A stretch of DNA of 64,000 nucleotides. It comes from Hoeflea_A sp965216535 (GTDB lineage Bacteria; Pseudomonadota; Alphaproteobacteria; Rhizobiales; Rhizobiaceae). The translations under genes and the position numbers were made by a program. Location of the stretch: contig OZ244175.1 of assembly GCA_965216535.1 (NCBI GenBank), forward strand, positions 186,001-250,000. The letters run 5' to 3'. The notes below the pieces were generated by a model. The model had not been told where the DNA came from, searched no databases, and saw only the letters and a program-made list of their open reading frames with translations. Below are positions 45,369 through 53,254 of this stretch, one piece after another; within the stretch, counting starts at the first letter, position 1, and every line of letters starts with the position of its first letter.

Positions 45369-46757
45369 CTATTTGTCCTGATTGTCCATAACTATCAGGA
45401 CACTGGCATAGAAGCCATCAAGGCCGGAAAACCGCGCATCATCCGCCGGCAGCATGGCCGGTGTGGTGCGAACATCGCCCTGAGGGGTCACTGCCGCTTC
45501 GAGGCCCGGCCATGCATCCGGGTCAATGGGCTGCCTTTGGACATCGGGGCGCTCCTCAAGCAACGCTGCGACAAGGTCTTCGCCCTCGGCAGGATCGAGC
45601 GAGCAGTTGGAGAAAACCACCGTTCCGCCTGGCCTGACCAGCGTTAGCGCCCGGCGCAGCAAGCGCGCCTGCAGGTCCGCCAGTTTGGCCACATCTTCCG
45701 GGCTTTTGGTCCAGGGGATGTCGGGGTGTCTCCTGACCGTGCCGGTCGACGAACACGGCGCGTCGAGCAGCACGCCATCGAACAGCTCGGCCGGTTGCCA
45801 GTCCAGCAGATTGCCCTGGCAGATCTCGACTTCGAGCTGCAGGCGCTGCAGATTCTGTTCCAGCCGCTTCAGCCGGTTGGCGGACAGGTCGAGCGCCGTG
45901 ACCCTTGCTCCGGCAGCCGCAAGCTGTGCGGTCTTACCGCCCGGCGCGGCGCACAGATCGGCTATACGCTGACCCGCCACGTTGCCGAAGAGCTTGGCGG
46001 GGATTGCCGCCGCGGCGTCCTGCACCCACCAGGCGCCTTCCGAGAAGCCCGGCAGCTCGGTGACAGGTCCGTCGGGGCCGACAAGACGCACACTGCCGGT
46101 CGGCAGAACCGTGCCGCCAAGCCGCTCGGCCCAGCCATGTGGATCCGCCTTGACGGTCAGGTCGAGGGGCGCCGGCGTGGCGTGTGCTCGCAAGATGCCG
46201 TCCGACGCATCGACATAAACGGCGTGAAGTCGGTCGGCGAACCAGGCGGGGGCGTTGACTGTATCGGCTTCGAGCTCCGGCAATCGGGTGGATTTTTCAC
46301 GGCTCATGCGACGCAGAATAGCATTGACTAGCGGCGCAAAGCGGCGATTGCGCGGATCGCCGCGAGCCTGCTCCACGGCAAGATCGACGGCCGCGCGGTC
46401 CGGTGTACTGAGATAGAGGATCTGTGCCGCGGCAACCGTCAGCACATGCACGAGCGCGCGGGCTCCTTCAGGTAAAGGCCGCTCCACCAGCTTCGCCAGA
46501 AATGCCTCGATCACCGGCAAGTGGCGAAGCGAGGCCAGGATGATGGCTCGCGTCAGTGCCTGGTCTGCTGGAGAGAGATCCCGATAGGCCCGGTTGCCGT
46601 TGGTGGGATCCAGCATCCCGTCGAGCGATGTCTGCCGGTCGATGACGGCCGCCAGAATACGGGCTGCGACGCGCCGCGGCGCCAGCCCGGGCTTGTCGCC
46701 GTCATGCGAGGACGGTCGCGAGTTCTTTGTGGCCGCGCGGCCGCGGCTCAAGACCAC
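45369..46757 (-). CDS. rsmB: 16S rRNA (cytosine(967)-C5)-methyltransferase-like protein (RsmB/Sun family)
   Basis: RsmB methylates C967 of 16S rRNA. The 462-residue protein has the N-terminal NusB-like domain (RRVAARILAAVIDRQTSLDG, VNAILRRMSRE) and a C-terminal SAM-dependent domain with ADLCAAPGGKTAQLA. The catalytic cysteines are in DAPCSSTGTVRRHPDI and the FSNCSLDPAEGE segment. The start overlaps the end of htpX by 10 bp, which supports co-transcription. The N-terminal ~20 residues before the NusB-like part are basic and unconserved, so the start could lie a little downstream. Confidence 0.94.
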   Translation of the reverse strand: MVLSRGRAATKNSRPSSHDGDKPGLAPRRVAARILAAVIDRQTSLDGMLDPTNGNRAYRDLSPADQALTRAIILASLRHLPVIEAFLAKLVERPLPEGARALVHVLTVAAAQILYLSTPDRAAVDLAVEQARGDPRNRRFAPLVNAILRRMSREKSTRLPELEADTVNAPAWFADRLHAVYVDASDGILRAHATPAPLDLTVKADPHGWAERLGGTVLPTGSVRLVGPDGPVTELPGFSEGAWWVQDAAAAIPAKLFGNVAGQRIADLCAAPGGKTAQLAAAGARVTALDLSANRLKRLEQNLQRLQLEVEICQGNLLDWQPAELFDGVLLDAPCSSTGTVRRHPDIPWTKSPEDVAKLADLQARLLRRALTLVRPGGTVVFSNCSLDPAEGEDLVAALLEERPDVQRQPIDPDAWPGLEAAVTPQGDVRTTPAMLPADDARFSGLDGFYASVLIVMDNQDK

Positions 46758-47728
46758 GGCCCCTTCGGTGTTCGACGGCCGCCGGGATTGCGGCCCCAGG
46801 GTCCGTTGGTGTCCGGCTCGACCGGTTTCTCAGGAGCTCGGGATGCCCGGGGTTCTTGACGGGCCCGAGGTGCCGGCGTGTCGGACTGGCCCCACTCGGC
46901 GGCCATCTGATGCAAGGCGGCGACACGGTTTTCGGTCGCCGGGTGGGTCGAGAACAGCCCATCCATACGCTGGCCGGCTAACGGGTTGATGATGAACATA
47001 TGAGCTGTTGCTGGGTTGCGCTCGGCGTCTTCGTTGACCACGCGGTGCCCGCCGCCGGCGATCTTTTCGAGTGCCGATGCAAGCCACATCGGGTTGCCGC
47101 AGATTTCGGCACCTCCACGATCGGCCGAGTATTCGCGGGTGCGACTGATCGCCATCTGCACCAGTCCTGCCGCTAACGGCGCCAGGATCATGGCGGCCAG
47201 AACACCGACAATGCCCAGCGGATTGTTGCGCGCACCACGGAAGAAGAAGGCAAAATTGGCGAGCATCGTGATGGCGCCGGCAAGTGTTGCCGTGATCGTC
47301 ATGGTCAAGGTGTCGCGGTGTTTCACATGAGCGAGCTCATGCGCCATGACACCGGCAACCTCTTCGTGGCTCAAACGGTGCAGAAGGCCGGTGGTCGCCG
47401 CGACGGCGGCATTTTCCGGATTGCGGCCTGTAGCGAAGGCATTGGGCTGATCGTTGTTGATCAGATAGACCTTCGGCATGGGCAGGTCGGCGCGTTCCGC
47501 CAACTGCTTGACGATACCATAATATTCCGGGGCGGATTGGGCATTCACCTCGACAGCATGGTGCATCCGGAGCACCATCTTGTCGGCGTTCCAGTAGGAA
47601 AACAGGTTCATTCCGGCCGCAATAGCGAGGGCGATCAACATACCGCCGGTTCCGCCGATCATAAATCCGATCGCCATGAACAAAGCGGTCATGAAGGCCA
47701 GCAGCATTGCGGTTCGCACCATATTCAT
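46748..47728 (-). CDS. htpX: Zinc metalloprotease HtpX
   Basis: HtpX is an inner-membrane M48 metalloprotease involved in membrane-protein quality control. The 326-residue protein has two hydrophobic segments at the N terminus and two more after the active site. The zinc motif is MAHELAHVKHRD (HExxH), with the third ligand glutamate in SRTREYSADRGGAEI. A proline-rich tail of ~40 residues follows FSTHPATENRVAAL. I chose ATG 47728, 8 bp after GGAG, over a GTG at 47737. It heads the htpX-rsmB-heparinase-purH run and is divergent from the SDHAF4 gene. Confidence 0.95.
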   Translation of the reverse strand: MNMVRTAMLLAFMTALFMAIGFMIGGTGGMLIALAIAAGMNLFSYWNADKMVLRMHHAVEVNAQSAPEYYGIVKQLAERADLPMPKVYLINNDQPNAFATGRNPENAAVAATTGLLHRLSHEEVAGVMAHELAHVKHRDTLTMTITATLAGAITMLANFAFFFRGARNNPLGIVGVLAAMILAPLAAGLVQMAISRTREYSADRGGAEICGNPMWLASALEKIAGGGHRVVNEDAERNPATAHMFIINPLAGQRMDGLFSTHPATENRVAALHQMAAEWGQSDTPAPRARQEPRASRAPEKPVEPDTNGPWGRNPGGRRTPKGPWS

Positions 47729-47790
47729 GGCATGCACTCCAATGCGGGGTCCTTTGCCTTATATGATGGGGTGTGTGGGAGCGGAGTTCA

Positions 47791-48057
47791 ATGCGCCAGG
47801 AAGAGCAATCGAACAAGACCGACGAGGCCTTGGACCAGCCTGGCCCGACTACTGAATCAGCAGGCGGCGAAAAGTCTGACGCACGACGTTTCGAAGACCT
47901 TCCGCCGGCTGCGCAGCGTGCCTTGAAAGAAGCCCAGGCGCGGCGTGAAAAACAGGATGACCATGCCGGCCAGCCGACCGAAGTCGGTGGTCGCGGCGGC
48001 AAGGATCCCTCGCGCTACGGAGATTGGGAAATCGATGGCCGGGCCGTCGATTTTTAA
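47791..48057 (+). CDS. DUF1674 protein, succinate dehydrogenase assembly factor 4 (SDHAF4) type
   Basis: The 88-residue protein has a polar, low-complexity N-terminal half (rich in E, Q, D) and a conserved C-terminal core EVGGRGGKDPSRYGDWEIDG ending in AVDF. That pattern defines DUF1674, whose eukaryotic member SDHAF4 assists insertion of FAD-loaded SdhA. The bacterial role is inferred from that. I chose ATG 47791, preceded by GGAG; a 6-codon extension is open. It lies 62 bp from the divergent htpX start. The 379-bp gap downstream leads to the TadG genes. Confidence 0.88.
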   Translation: MRQEEQSNKTDEALDQPGPTTESAGGEKSDARRFEDLPPAAQRALKEAQARREKQDDHAGQPTEVGGRGGKDPSRYGDWEIDGRAVDF

Positions 48058-48065
48058 CGACAGAC

Positions 48066-48080
48066 TTAAGTCTCCATTAA
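48066..48080 (+). promoter_or_regulatory. Perfect CtrA-type box (TTAA-N7-TTAA) upstream of the first TadG-like gene
   Basis: TTAA at 48066-48069, GTCTCCA, then TTAA at 48077-48080 match the CtrA consensus at every fixed position. It lies in the 379-bp gap before the TadG-like gene, about 360 bp from its ATG. In Caulobacter pilus genes are CtrA targets. No other perfect copy was noticed in the window by eye. Confidence 0.6.
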
Positions 48081-48126
48081 GCGTCTTGGCAAAAGCAGGG
48101 CGTTATTCCGCCCATTTCGCAGCCGG

Positions 48127-48141
48127 TTAACTTTCGTTCAA
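48127..48141 (+). promoter_or_regulatory. Second CtrA-like box (TTAA-N7-TCAA)
   Basis: TTAA at 48127-48130 and TCAA at 48138-48141, seven bases apart, differ from consensus at one position. It lies 61 bp (start to start) after the perfect box, a whole-number helical spacing of about six turns. Both precede the TadG-like gene. Confidence 0.45.
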
Positions 48142-48436
48142 GGCTGTCTTTTCATAGTCTCGGATGCAGTACCGCCCCGGATGGCATCGGGGTTGTGGTG
48201 ACCGGACTGCACCGTTTACTGACATTGGAATCCATAAGATTCCGAGTCCCGGTCGCAAAGCAATGCCGCAATCAGTGCGGCGATGCGATGGTTGGCCGGG
48301 GGAGACGAAGCCGCTACCGCAAAATCTGCACACGGTCCGCAAGGACCGAGGGACATTGATTGCGCATTGACGCGGTTTCGTTGAGCGACGAAACCGGTGG
48401 CACTTCCTTGTCCCTTTATTCGTAGGGGCAACGACC
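48142..48436 (+). other. Long structured leader region before the first TadG-like gene
   Basis: This stretch has no credible gene. It contains several short hairpins: CCCCG/CGGGG around 48175-48194, GGTCC/GGACC around 48335, and a perfect 9-bp stem CGGTTTCGT/ACGAAACCG (48373-48381 and 48388-48396) about 40 bp before the ATG. A TAGGGG ribosome site lies just before 48437. It may be an mRNA leader with regulation at the RNA level or an unrecognised small RNA. Confidence 0.35.
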
Positions 48437-50053
48437 ATGAAATCCGCTCGCTCAAGGTTCTCCGCCAAGCGATTCCTCCGAAACAGGAACGGCAATTTCG
48501 CCATTCACTTTGGACTTGCGGCGACGTTCATATTTTTGGCCGGTGGCCTCGCAGTCGATTATACGATGGCGCTTGGCACCAAGGTCCGGATCAACAACGC
48601 GCTCGATTCAGCGTCGTTGGCGACAGGCCGTGCACTGGCCATTGGCGAAATCCCATCGACCGGCGATGCGGCCGAAAACTATTTCAAAGCGGTGTTCGCG
48701 GCGAATGTGGGTGATGACGCCTTCGATTCGACCACCTACACGCTCAAGAACTTCAACCTGGATATGGCTGCAAAGACCGTGTCGGCCGAGGTCGAGGTCG
48801 ACCAGAAGCTGACTCTGGCAAGGGTCAGGACCCTCGACGCAGACCAGACCGTTGCCAGCTTCTCGGCGGCGAGTTTTGGCATCGGCGCGGTGGAAGTCGC
48901 CATGGTGCTCGACGTGACCGGTTCCATGGGCAACGGATATGGCAGCAAGCTGAACAATCTGAAAGCGGCGGCAACACTCGCCGTCACCGAGCTTCTGGAT
49001 GCCAATACGCCGACGGATGAAAACATCCGCATCAGCCTGGTGCCCTACGCCTATGGCGTAAACGCCGGTCCGCTAGCGAAATATGTCTATCCGGATTATC
49101 GCGAATCGAAGAGCGATGCGCCGGTCTATGATCCCAGCTTCCCGGCCGGGTACGATGTCGATGCCTTCCAGGCTCCCTACAAGACCTATTGTTATTGGGT
49201 TCAGAACCGGGTTGCGCCGCCCGCCTTCGACTATGCCGGTTTCGACGGCACGTCAGGGATGCCGAAACCCATCAATGCGTCCTTCAACCTCGGCACCAGC
49301 GCCGACGCTCCCTTGTTCGAGCCGCGCTATCAGCTGGCCAGCCACGGCGGTTACAGCGGCACCTATACGTGCTTCCTGCCAAATGATTTCCGGGTCAACA
49401 GCGACGGAACCAGTGTCGACGATTGCGCGACGGACCGGAAGGCGCCGAAAACCAGCGGTCTGCCAAACTACCAGTATACGGATGAAAATCCGTCGAAGGG
49501 CATGATCAGCCGCGACTCCAGGCTCTATAACAATTACTGCCCGAGCGCTCCGCTGGTCACTTTGACCAGCAATGAAACGACGTTGACAAATGCCATCAGC
49601 GGACTGACGGGCAGCGGCTATACCGCCGGCCATATCGGTCTGCAGTGGGCCTGGTACACGATCTCCCCCAAGTGGGTGGATTATATCCCCGGCACGGCGT
49701 CGGATCCTGGCGACATGGCCATCGACGACGATCTTGCCAAGTTCATCATTCTGATGACCGACGGTATCTTCAACACGGCCTATGCCGGAACGAATTCCAG
49801 CTACGTTACCAGTCAGCCGAGCCTGTCGGAGTTCCATACCGACAAGCTGTGCGACAACATCAAGGGCCAGGGAATCAAGATCTTCACCATCGGATACGCC
49901 ACGCCGTCCTATGCGGATGCGATGCTGGAAGATTGTGCGTCACCGGATGAGGGCACGTTCACCTATTCCTATGAGCCGAACACGGCGAACGAACTGAAAA
50001 GCACCTTTCAGACCATCGCCAACATGATTCGCACGCTGCGGCTGTCGAAGTAA
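48437..50053 (+). CDS. TadG-like pilus assembly protein with VWA domain (copy 1)
   Basis: The 538-residue protein has a short basic N terminus with RNGNFAIHFG, then a membrane segment at about residues 25-45 ending in the TadE/G-like DYTMALGTKVRINNALDSAS. A von Willebrand factor A domain follows, with the metal-site motif VLDVTGSMG at about 157-164, ILMTDGIFNTAY and IFTIGYAT. The Tad proteins build Flp pili at the cell surface; TadG is a periplasmic, membrane-anchored component. No other tad genes are nearby. A strong terminator follows, and a shorter paralogue lies downstream. Confidence 0.85.
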   Translation: MKSARSRFSAKRFLRNRNGNFAIHFGLAATFIFLAGGLAVDYTMALGTKVRINNALDSASLATGRALAIGEIPSTGDAAENYFKAVFAANVGDDAFDSTTYTLKNFNLDMAAKTVSAEVEVDQKLTLARVRTLDADQTVASFSAASFGIGAVEVAMVLDVTGSMGNGYGSKLNNLKAAATLAVTELLDANTPTDENIRISLVPYAYGVNAGPLAKYVYPDYRESKSDAPVYDPSFPAGYDVDAFQAPYKTYCYWVQNRVAPPAFDYAGFDGTSGMPKPINASFNLGTSADAPLFEPRYQLASHGGYSGTYTCFLPNDFRVNSDGTSVDDCATDRKAPKTSGLPNYQYTDENPSKGMISRDSRLYNNYCPSAPLVTLTSNETTLTNAISGLTGSGYTAGHIGLQWAWYTISPKWVDYIPGTASDPGDMAIDDDLAKFIILMTDGIFNTAYAGTNSSYVTSQPSLSEFHTDKLCDNIKGQGIKIFTIGYATPSYADAMLEDCASPDEGTFTYSYEPNTANELKSTFQTIANMIRTLRLSK

Positions 50054-50105
50054 GCCGGAGTGCCGGAACAACCATCGGGTGTTCCACATCAGATTGACAC
50101 GATCG

Positions 50106-50145
50106 AACGATGCGCCGACCAACCTCGGCGCATCGTTTCGTTTTG
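50106..50145 (+). terminator. Intrinsic terminator after the first TadG-like gene
   Basis: AACGATGCGCCGA (50106-50118) and TCGGCGCATCGTT (50125-50137) form a perfect 13-bp stem with a 6-base loop, followed by TCGTTTT. It ends the first TadG transcript, so the second copy needs its own promoter in the AT-rich stretch that follows. Confidence 0.85.
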
Positions 50146-50226
50146 GCCGCCCAAATACCTGAGGTTCAGTCGATTTATGCGAAGAATCAGAGCCTTATGT
50201 AAATCGGTAAAATTGTATCGATCGAT

Positions 50227-50241
50227 TTAAATTCATCTAAA
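50227..50241 (+). promoter_or_regulatory. CtrA-like box (TTAA-N7-TAAA) upstream of the second TadG-like gene
   Basis: TTAA at 50227-50230 and TAAA at 50238-50241, seven bases apart, differ from consensus at one base. The site lies in an AT-rich stretch (about 50150-50260), so a chance match is more likely here than at 48066. It is 110-124 bp before the ATG at 50351. Confidence 0.35.
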
Positions 50242-50350
50242 ATCAAATCTTTTACAGTGGAATATGATCGAACCCGGCGGACAGTCCATGAACCGGGCCC
50301 CGGCTGTCGGGATCAAAAACAATGTTGTCAATCTGATGGGAAGATTCGCA

Positions 50351-51808
50351 ATGAAGACCGGAAAAAAAGACACCCCTCTCATGAAGAGGTTCCTGAAGGA
50401 TAGAAGCGGCAATTTTGCCATTGCCTTCGGGTTCTGCACCGTCGCTATCTTTCTGGCGATCGGGCTGGCCGTCGACTTTTCCAGGTCGATGGGAGAAAAG
50501 ACGCGGATCAACAATGCGCTGGACGCCGCGTCCCTGGCCACGGCTCGAGCCCTTTCCATCGGTGAAATCAGCGAAACCGGAAACGCCGCGGAGAATTACT
50601 TCAAGGCTGTTTTCGCTGCCAATATGGGCATCGATAGCCTCGCGGGCAGCGACTATGCCATCAAGAATTTCCATATCGATCCGGTCAACCAGTCCGTGAC
50701 GGCGGTCGCTGAATACGATCAGGAACTGACCTTCACGCGCGTTGGAACGAACCAGAGCACGAGAACGGTCGCCAGCAAGTCGGCCGCCGTCTACGGCATC
50801 GGCGACATCGAGGTCGCGATGGTGCTCGACGTCACGGGGTCGATGTCGGGCTCGAAGATTGAGGCTCTGAAGGATGCTGCCAAGCTAGGCGTGACGGAAC
50901 TTCTTGCGCCGAATACGGCCGATGACACGCATGTGCGCATCAGCCTGGTGCCCTACAGCGACTCGATCAATGCCGGTCCGTTGTCGAAGTATGTCTATCC
51001 GGACTACAACCAGGCCAAAAGCAATGCGCCGGTATACGACTCCAGCTACAAGGCCGGATATAACGTCGAGCCGTTCCTGGAAAGCTATGGCGCCGACTGC
51101 ACGCTGAAGAGCAACGGCCATTTCAAGTGCACCGACATCCCGAACGACTTTGTCGTAAAGTCGAACGGCAAGCCGGAGGACAAGTGCGCCACCGATCGCA
51201 AGGCACCGTTCAGCGGACCGTCATACCAATACACCGATGCCAACCCTTCACAGGGCATGATCAGCCGCGACTCGCGGCTGCCGAAAGACGGCTGCACCAG
51301 TTCCAAGCTGATTACGCTGACCGACAAGAAGTCGAAACTGAACAACGCCATCAACGGCCTTTCCACTGGCGGATGCACGGCCGGTCATATCGGCCTGCAG
51401 TGGGCCTGGTACACGATTTCGCATAATTGGGCCGACTACCACTCCAAGGACTCCAAACCCGACGATTTCGCCACCAACGACAAGTTGGCGAAATACATCA
51501 TCCTGATGACGGACGGCGCGTTCAACACCGCCTATGCAGGGTCCAACGATGACGATGTCGAGTGCAGCGAAGGCACACTCTCGGTGGCCCACACCGCGCA
51601 GCTGTGCACCAATATCAAAGCGTCCGGCATCAAGATCTTCACCATTGGATTTGCGACCTCAAACTCCGCCGATGCCATGCTCCAGGCCTGTGCCTCTCCG
51701 GATGAGGGAACGCTGACTTATGCCTACGAGCCCAACACGGCTGCGGAGCTCGAAGACACCTATTCGCACATTGCCAACCTGATCCAGTCGCTGCGCCTGA
51801 CCCAGTAG
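50351..51808 (+). CDS. TadG-like pilus assembly protein with VWA domain (copy 2)
   Basis: The 485-residue protein is a close paralogue of the gene at 48437. It shares KDRSGNFAIAFG before the membrane segment, INNALDAASLATARALSIGE, NYFKAVFAAN, the VWA metal site VLDVTGSMS, KYVYPDY, the AGHIGLQWAWYTIS block, and the C-terminal CASPDEGTLTYAYEPNTAAE. It is shorter because the middle Cys-containing insert differs (GADCTLKSNGHFKCTDIP). I chose ATG 50351, 7 bp after GGGAAG; frames open upstream to 50264. It has its own leader with an AT-rich region and is followed by a terminator. Confidence 0.85.
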   Translation: MKTGKKDTPLMKRFLKDRSGNFAIAFGFCTVAIFLAIGLAVDFSRSMGEKTRINNALDAASLATARALSIGEISETGNAAENYFKAVFAANMGIDSLAGSDYAIKNFHIDPVNQSVTAVAEYDQELTFTRVGTNQSTRTVASKSAAVYGIGDIEVAMVLDVTGSMSGSKIEALKDAAKLGVTELLAPNTADDTHVRISLVPYSDSINAGPLSKYVYPDYNQAKSNAPVYDSSYKAGYNVEPFLESYGADCTLKSNGHFKCTDIPNDFVVKSNGKPEDKCATDRKAPFSGPSYQYTDANPSQGMISRDSRLPKDGCTSSKLITLTDKKSKLNNAINGLSTGGCTAGHIGLQWAWYTISHNWADYHSKDSKPDDFATNDKLAKYIILMTDGAFNTAYAGSNDDDVECSEGTLSVAHTAQLCTNIKASGIKIFTIGFATSNSADAMLQACASPDEGTLTYAYEPNTAAELEDTYSHIANLIQSLRLTQ

Positions 51809-51833
51809 CCCACGGACACAGTTTGAATGCCAG

Positions 51834-51868
51834 GCCGGTCGGGATCAGTCCCGGCCGGCTTTTTCTTT
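51834..51868 (+). terminator. Intrinsic terminator after the second TadG-like gene
   Basis: GCCGGTCGGGA (51834-51844) pairs with TCCCGGCCGGC (51849-51859) with one G-U pair and a 4-base loop, followed by TTTTTCTTT. It overlaps the 3' end of the convergent cfa gene, which stops at 51845. Confidence 0.85.
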
Positions 51869-53131
51869 GGTTTGATAGAGGTCTGCGCGGGTCGGCGGCA
51901 GGCCACTCGGCCCGCGCACCCGTTTGCTTGCCAGCGTCTGGTTGATCTGCACCGTGCCACGCTCGAAAGCCAGCGCGCAACCGGTCAGGTAAAGCAGCCA
52001 GAGCCGCGCTTTCGGAGCGCCGACTTCGGTGATCGCCTCGTCGAAACGGGCGTTGAGCCTCTCCGCCCACAGCCGGCAGGTGCGCCCATAGTGCTCGCGC
52101 AGATTTTCGACGTCGTGCACTTCGAAACCATGGCCCTCGAGGTTCTCGATGCTCATGCCGAGATGGTCCAGCTCGCCGCCCGGAAAGATATATTTGACCA
52201 GCGCCTTGTGTTCGGCGCTCTTGCGGCGAAATCCTTTTTTGGTTCGCTTGGCGCGCCGCGAAATCGCGTGGTGCATGTAGAGGCCGCCAGGCTTCAGCAG
52301 GCGATTGACGGTGGAGAAATAGGTGTCGTAGTTGGCGCTGCCCACGGCTTCGAACATGCCGATCGACGAGATCTTGTCGAACTGCCCGTCGAGATCCTCG
52401 TAGGACTTGATCTCGATGGTGATCCGGTCTTCCAGGCCTTCGGCGCGAATGCGCTCCCGCGCCAACGCGGTCTGTTCTTCCGACAGCGATACGCCGTGGC
52501 CGGTCACGCCGTAGTGCTTGGCCGCGTAAATCAGCATCGCACCCCATCCGCAGCCAATATCGAGCAGGTGCTCGCCGGGCTGCAGCCGCAGCTTGCGACA
52601 GATATGGTCGAGCTTGTCCGCCTGCGCCTGGTCGATCCCGTTGGACCAGTCGGTGAAATAGCCGCAGGTGTAGACCATGCGCTCATCGAGAAACAGCGCA
52701 TAGAATTCGTTCGAGATGTCGTAATGGTGCTGGATCGCTTCCTTGCCGGAACCGGATACAAAGGGGTTGTCGCCGGCGAGACCGGATTCGGCGGAACCAC
52801 GGCCGAGCAGGATCGAAGGCAGGTCCTTGGCAAGCTGCCATTTGGGCAGTTCCTTCAGCCGGTGCTTGAGTTTCTGGCGCGTACCCCGTTCAGCAAGGTC
52901 GAACAGTGTTCCGTTTTCGACATCGATCTGGCCGGTGACCCACATCTCGATCAGCGAATCGATGTTGGGACGCAGCGCCATGCGTCGCAGCAACAGCGGG
53001 TCGTTGATGGCCAGCACCGGACCGTCGGTCGGACCGATTTGCTCGCCGTTCCACAGCCTGACGCCGAATTGCGGCTCCAGAACCTCAACGACGGTCCGGA
53101 TCATCCTGGCAGGTTTGTCCGCCGAGCCCAT
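51845..53131 (-). CDS. cfa: Cyclopropane-fatty-acyl-phospholipid synthase
   Basis: Cfa methylenates double bonds of membrane phospholipid acyl chains using SAM. The 428-residue protein has an N-terminal domain followed by HHYDISNEFYALFLDERMVYT, the SAM motif LLDIGCGWGAM in the middle, KISSIGMFEAVG with the catalytic glutamate, and YIFPGGELDHLG near the C terminus. I chose ATG 53131 with GGAG 5 bp upstream; a 21-codon extension to 53194 is possible. It converges with the second TadG-like gene and lies downstream of acs, which has its own terminator, so cfa is probably separately expressed. Confidence 0.92.
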   Translation of the reverse strand: MGSADKPARMIRTVVEVLEPQFGVRLWNGEQIGPTDGPVLAINDPLLLRRMALRPNIDSLIEMWVTGQIDVENGTLFDLAERGTRQKLKHRLKELPKWQLAKDLPSILLGRGSAESGLAGDNPFVSGSGKEAIQHHYDISNEFYALFLDERMVYTCGYFTDWSNGIDQAQADKLDHICRKLRLQPGEHLLDIGCGWGAMLIYAAKHYGVTGHGVSLSEEQTALARERIRAEGLEDRITIEIKSYEDLDGQFDKISSIGMFEAVGSANYDTYFSTVNRLLKPGGLYMHHAISRRAKRTKKGFRRKSAEHKALVKYIFPGGELDHLGMSIENLEGHGFEVHDVENLREHYGRTCRLWAERLNARFDEAITEVGAPKARLWLLYLTGCALAFERGTVQINQTLASKRVRGPSGLPPTRADLYQTKEKAGRD

Positions 53132-53206
53132 GACATCTCCATTCGCGATTTTTGTGCCCGCCGGCCGTTTCAGAAGACCCGCATATACGGACAATCGCTG
53201 GCAACG

Positions 53207-53230
53207 AAAAGGGGCCGCATGGCGGCCCCC
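53207..53230 (-). terminator. Intrinsic terminator after acs
   Basis: On the minus strand GCGGCCCC-type arms (53222-53229 and 53211-53218) form an 8-bp stem with a 3-base loop, followed by TTTT (53210-53207 read in reverse). It lies 24 bp after the acs stop, between acs and cfa. Confidence 0.75.
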
Positions 53231-53254
53231 GCTGAGAGCAATGAAAACCCGCGC

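Noticed and set aside
48127..48504. A 125-codon minus-strand open frame in the gap before the first TadG-like gene
   Set aside because: It runs over the start of the TadG-like gene, has an Arg/Cys-rich composition unlike neighbouring proteins, and lacks a ribosome site.
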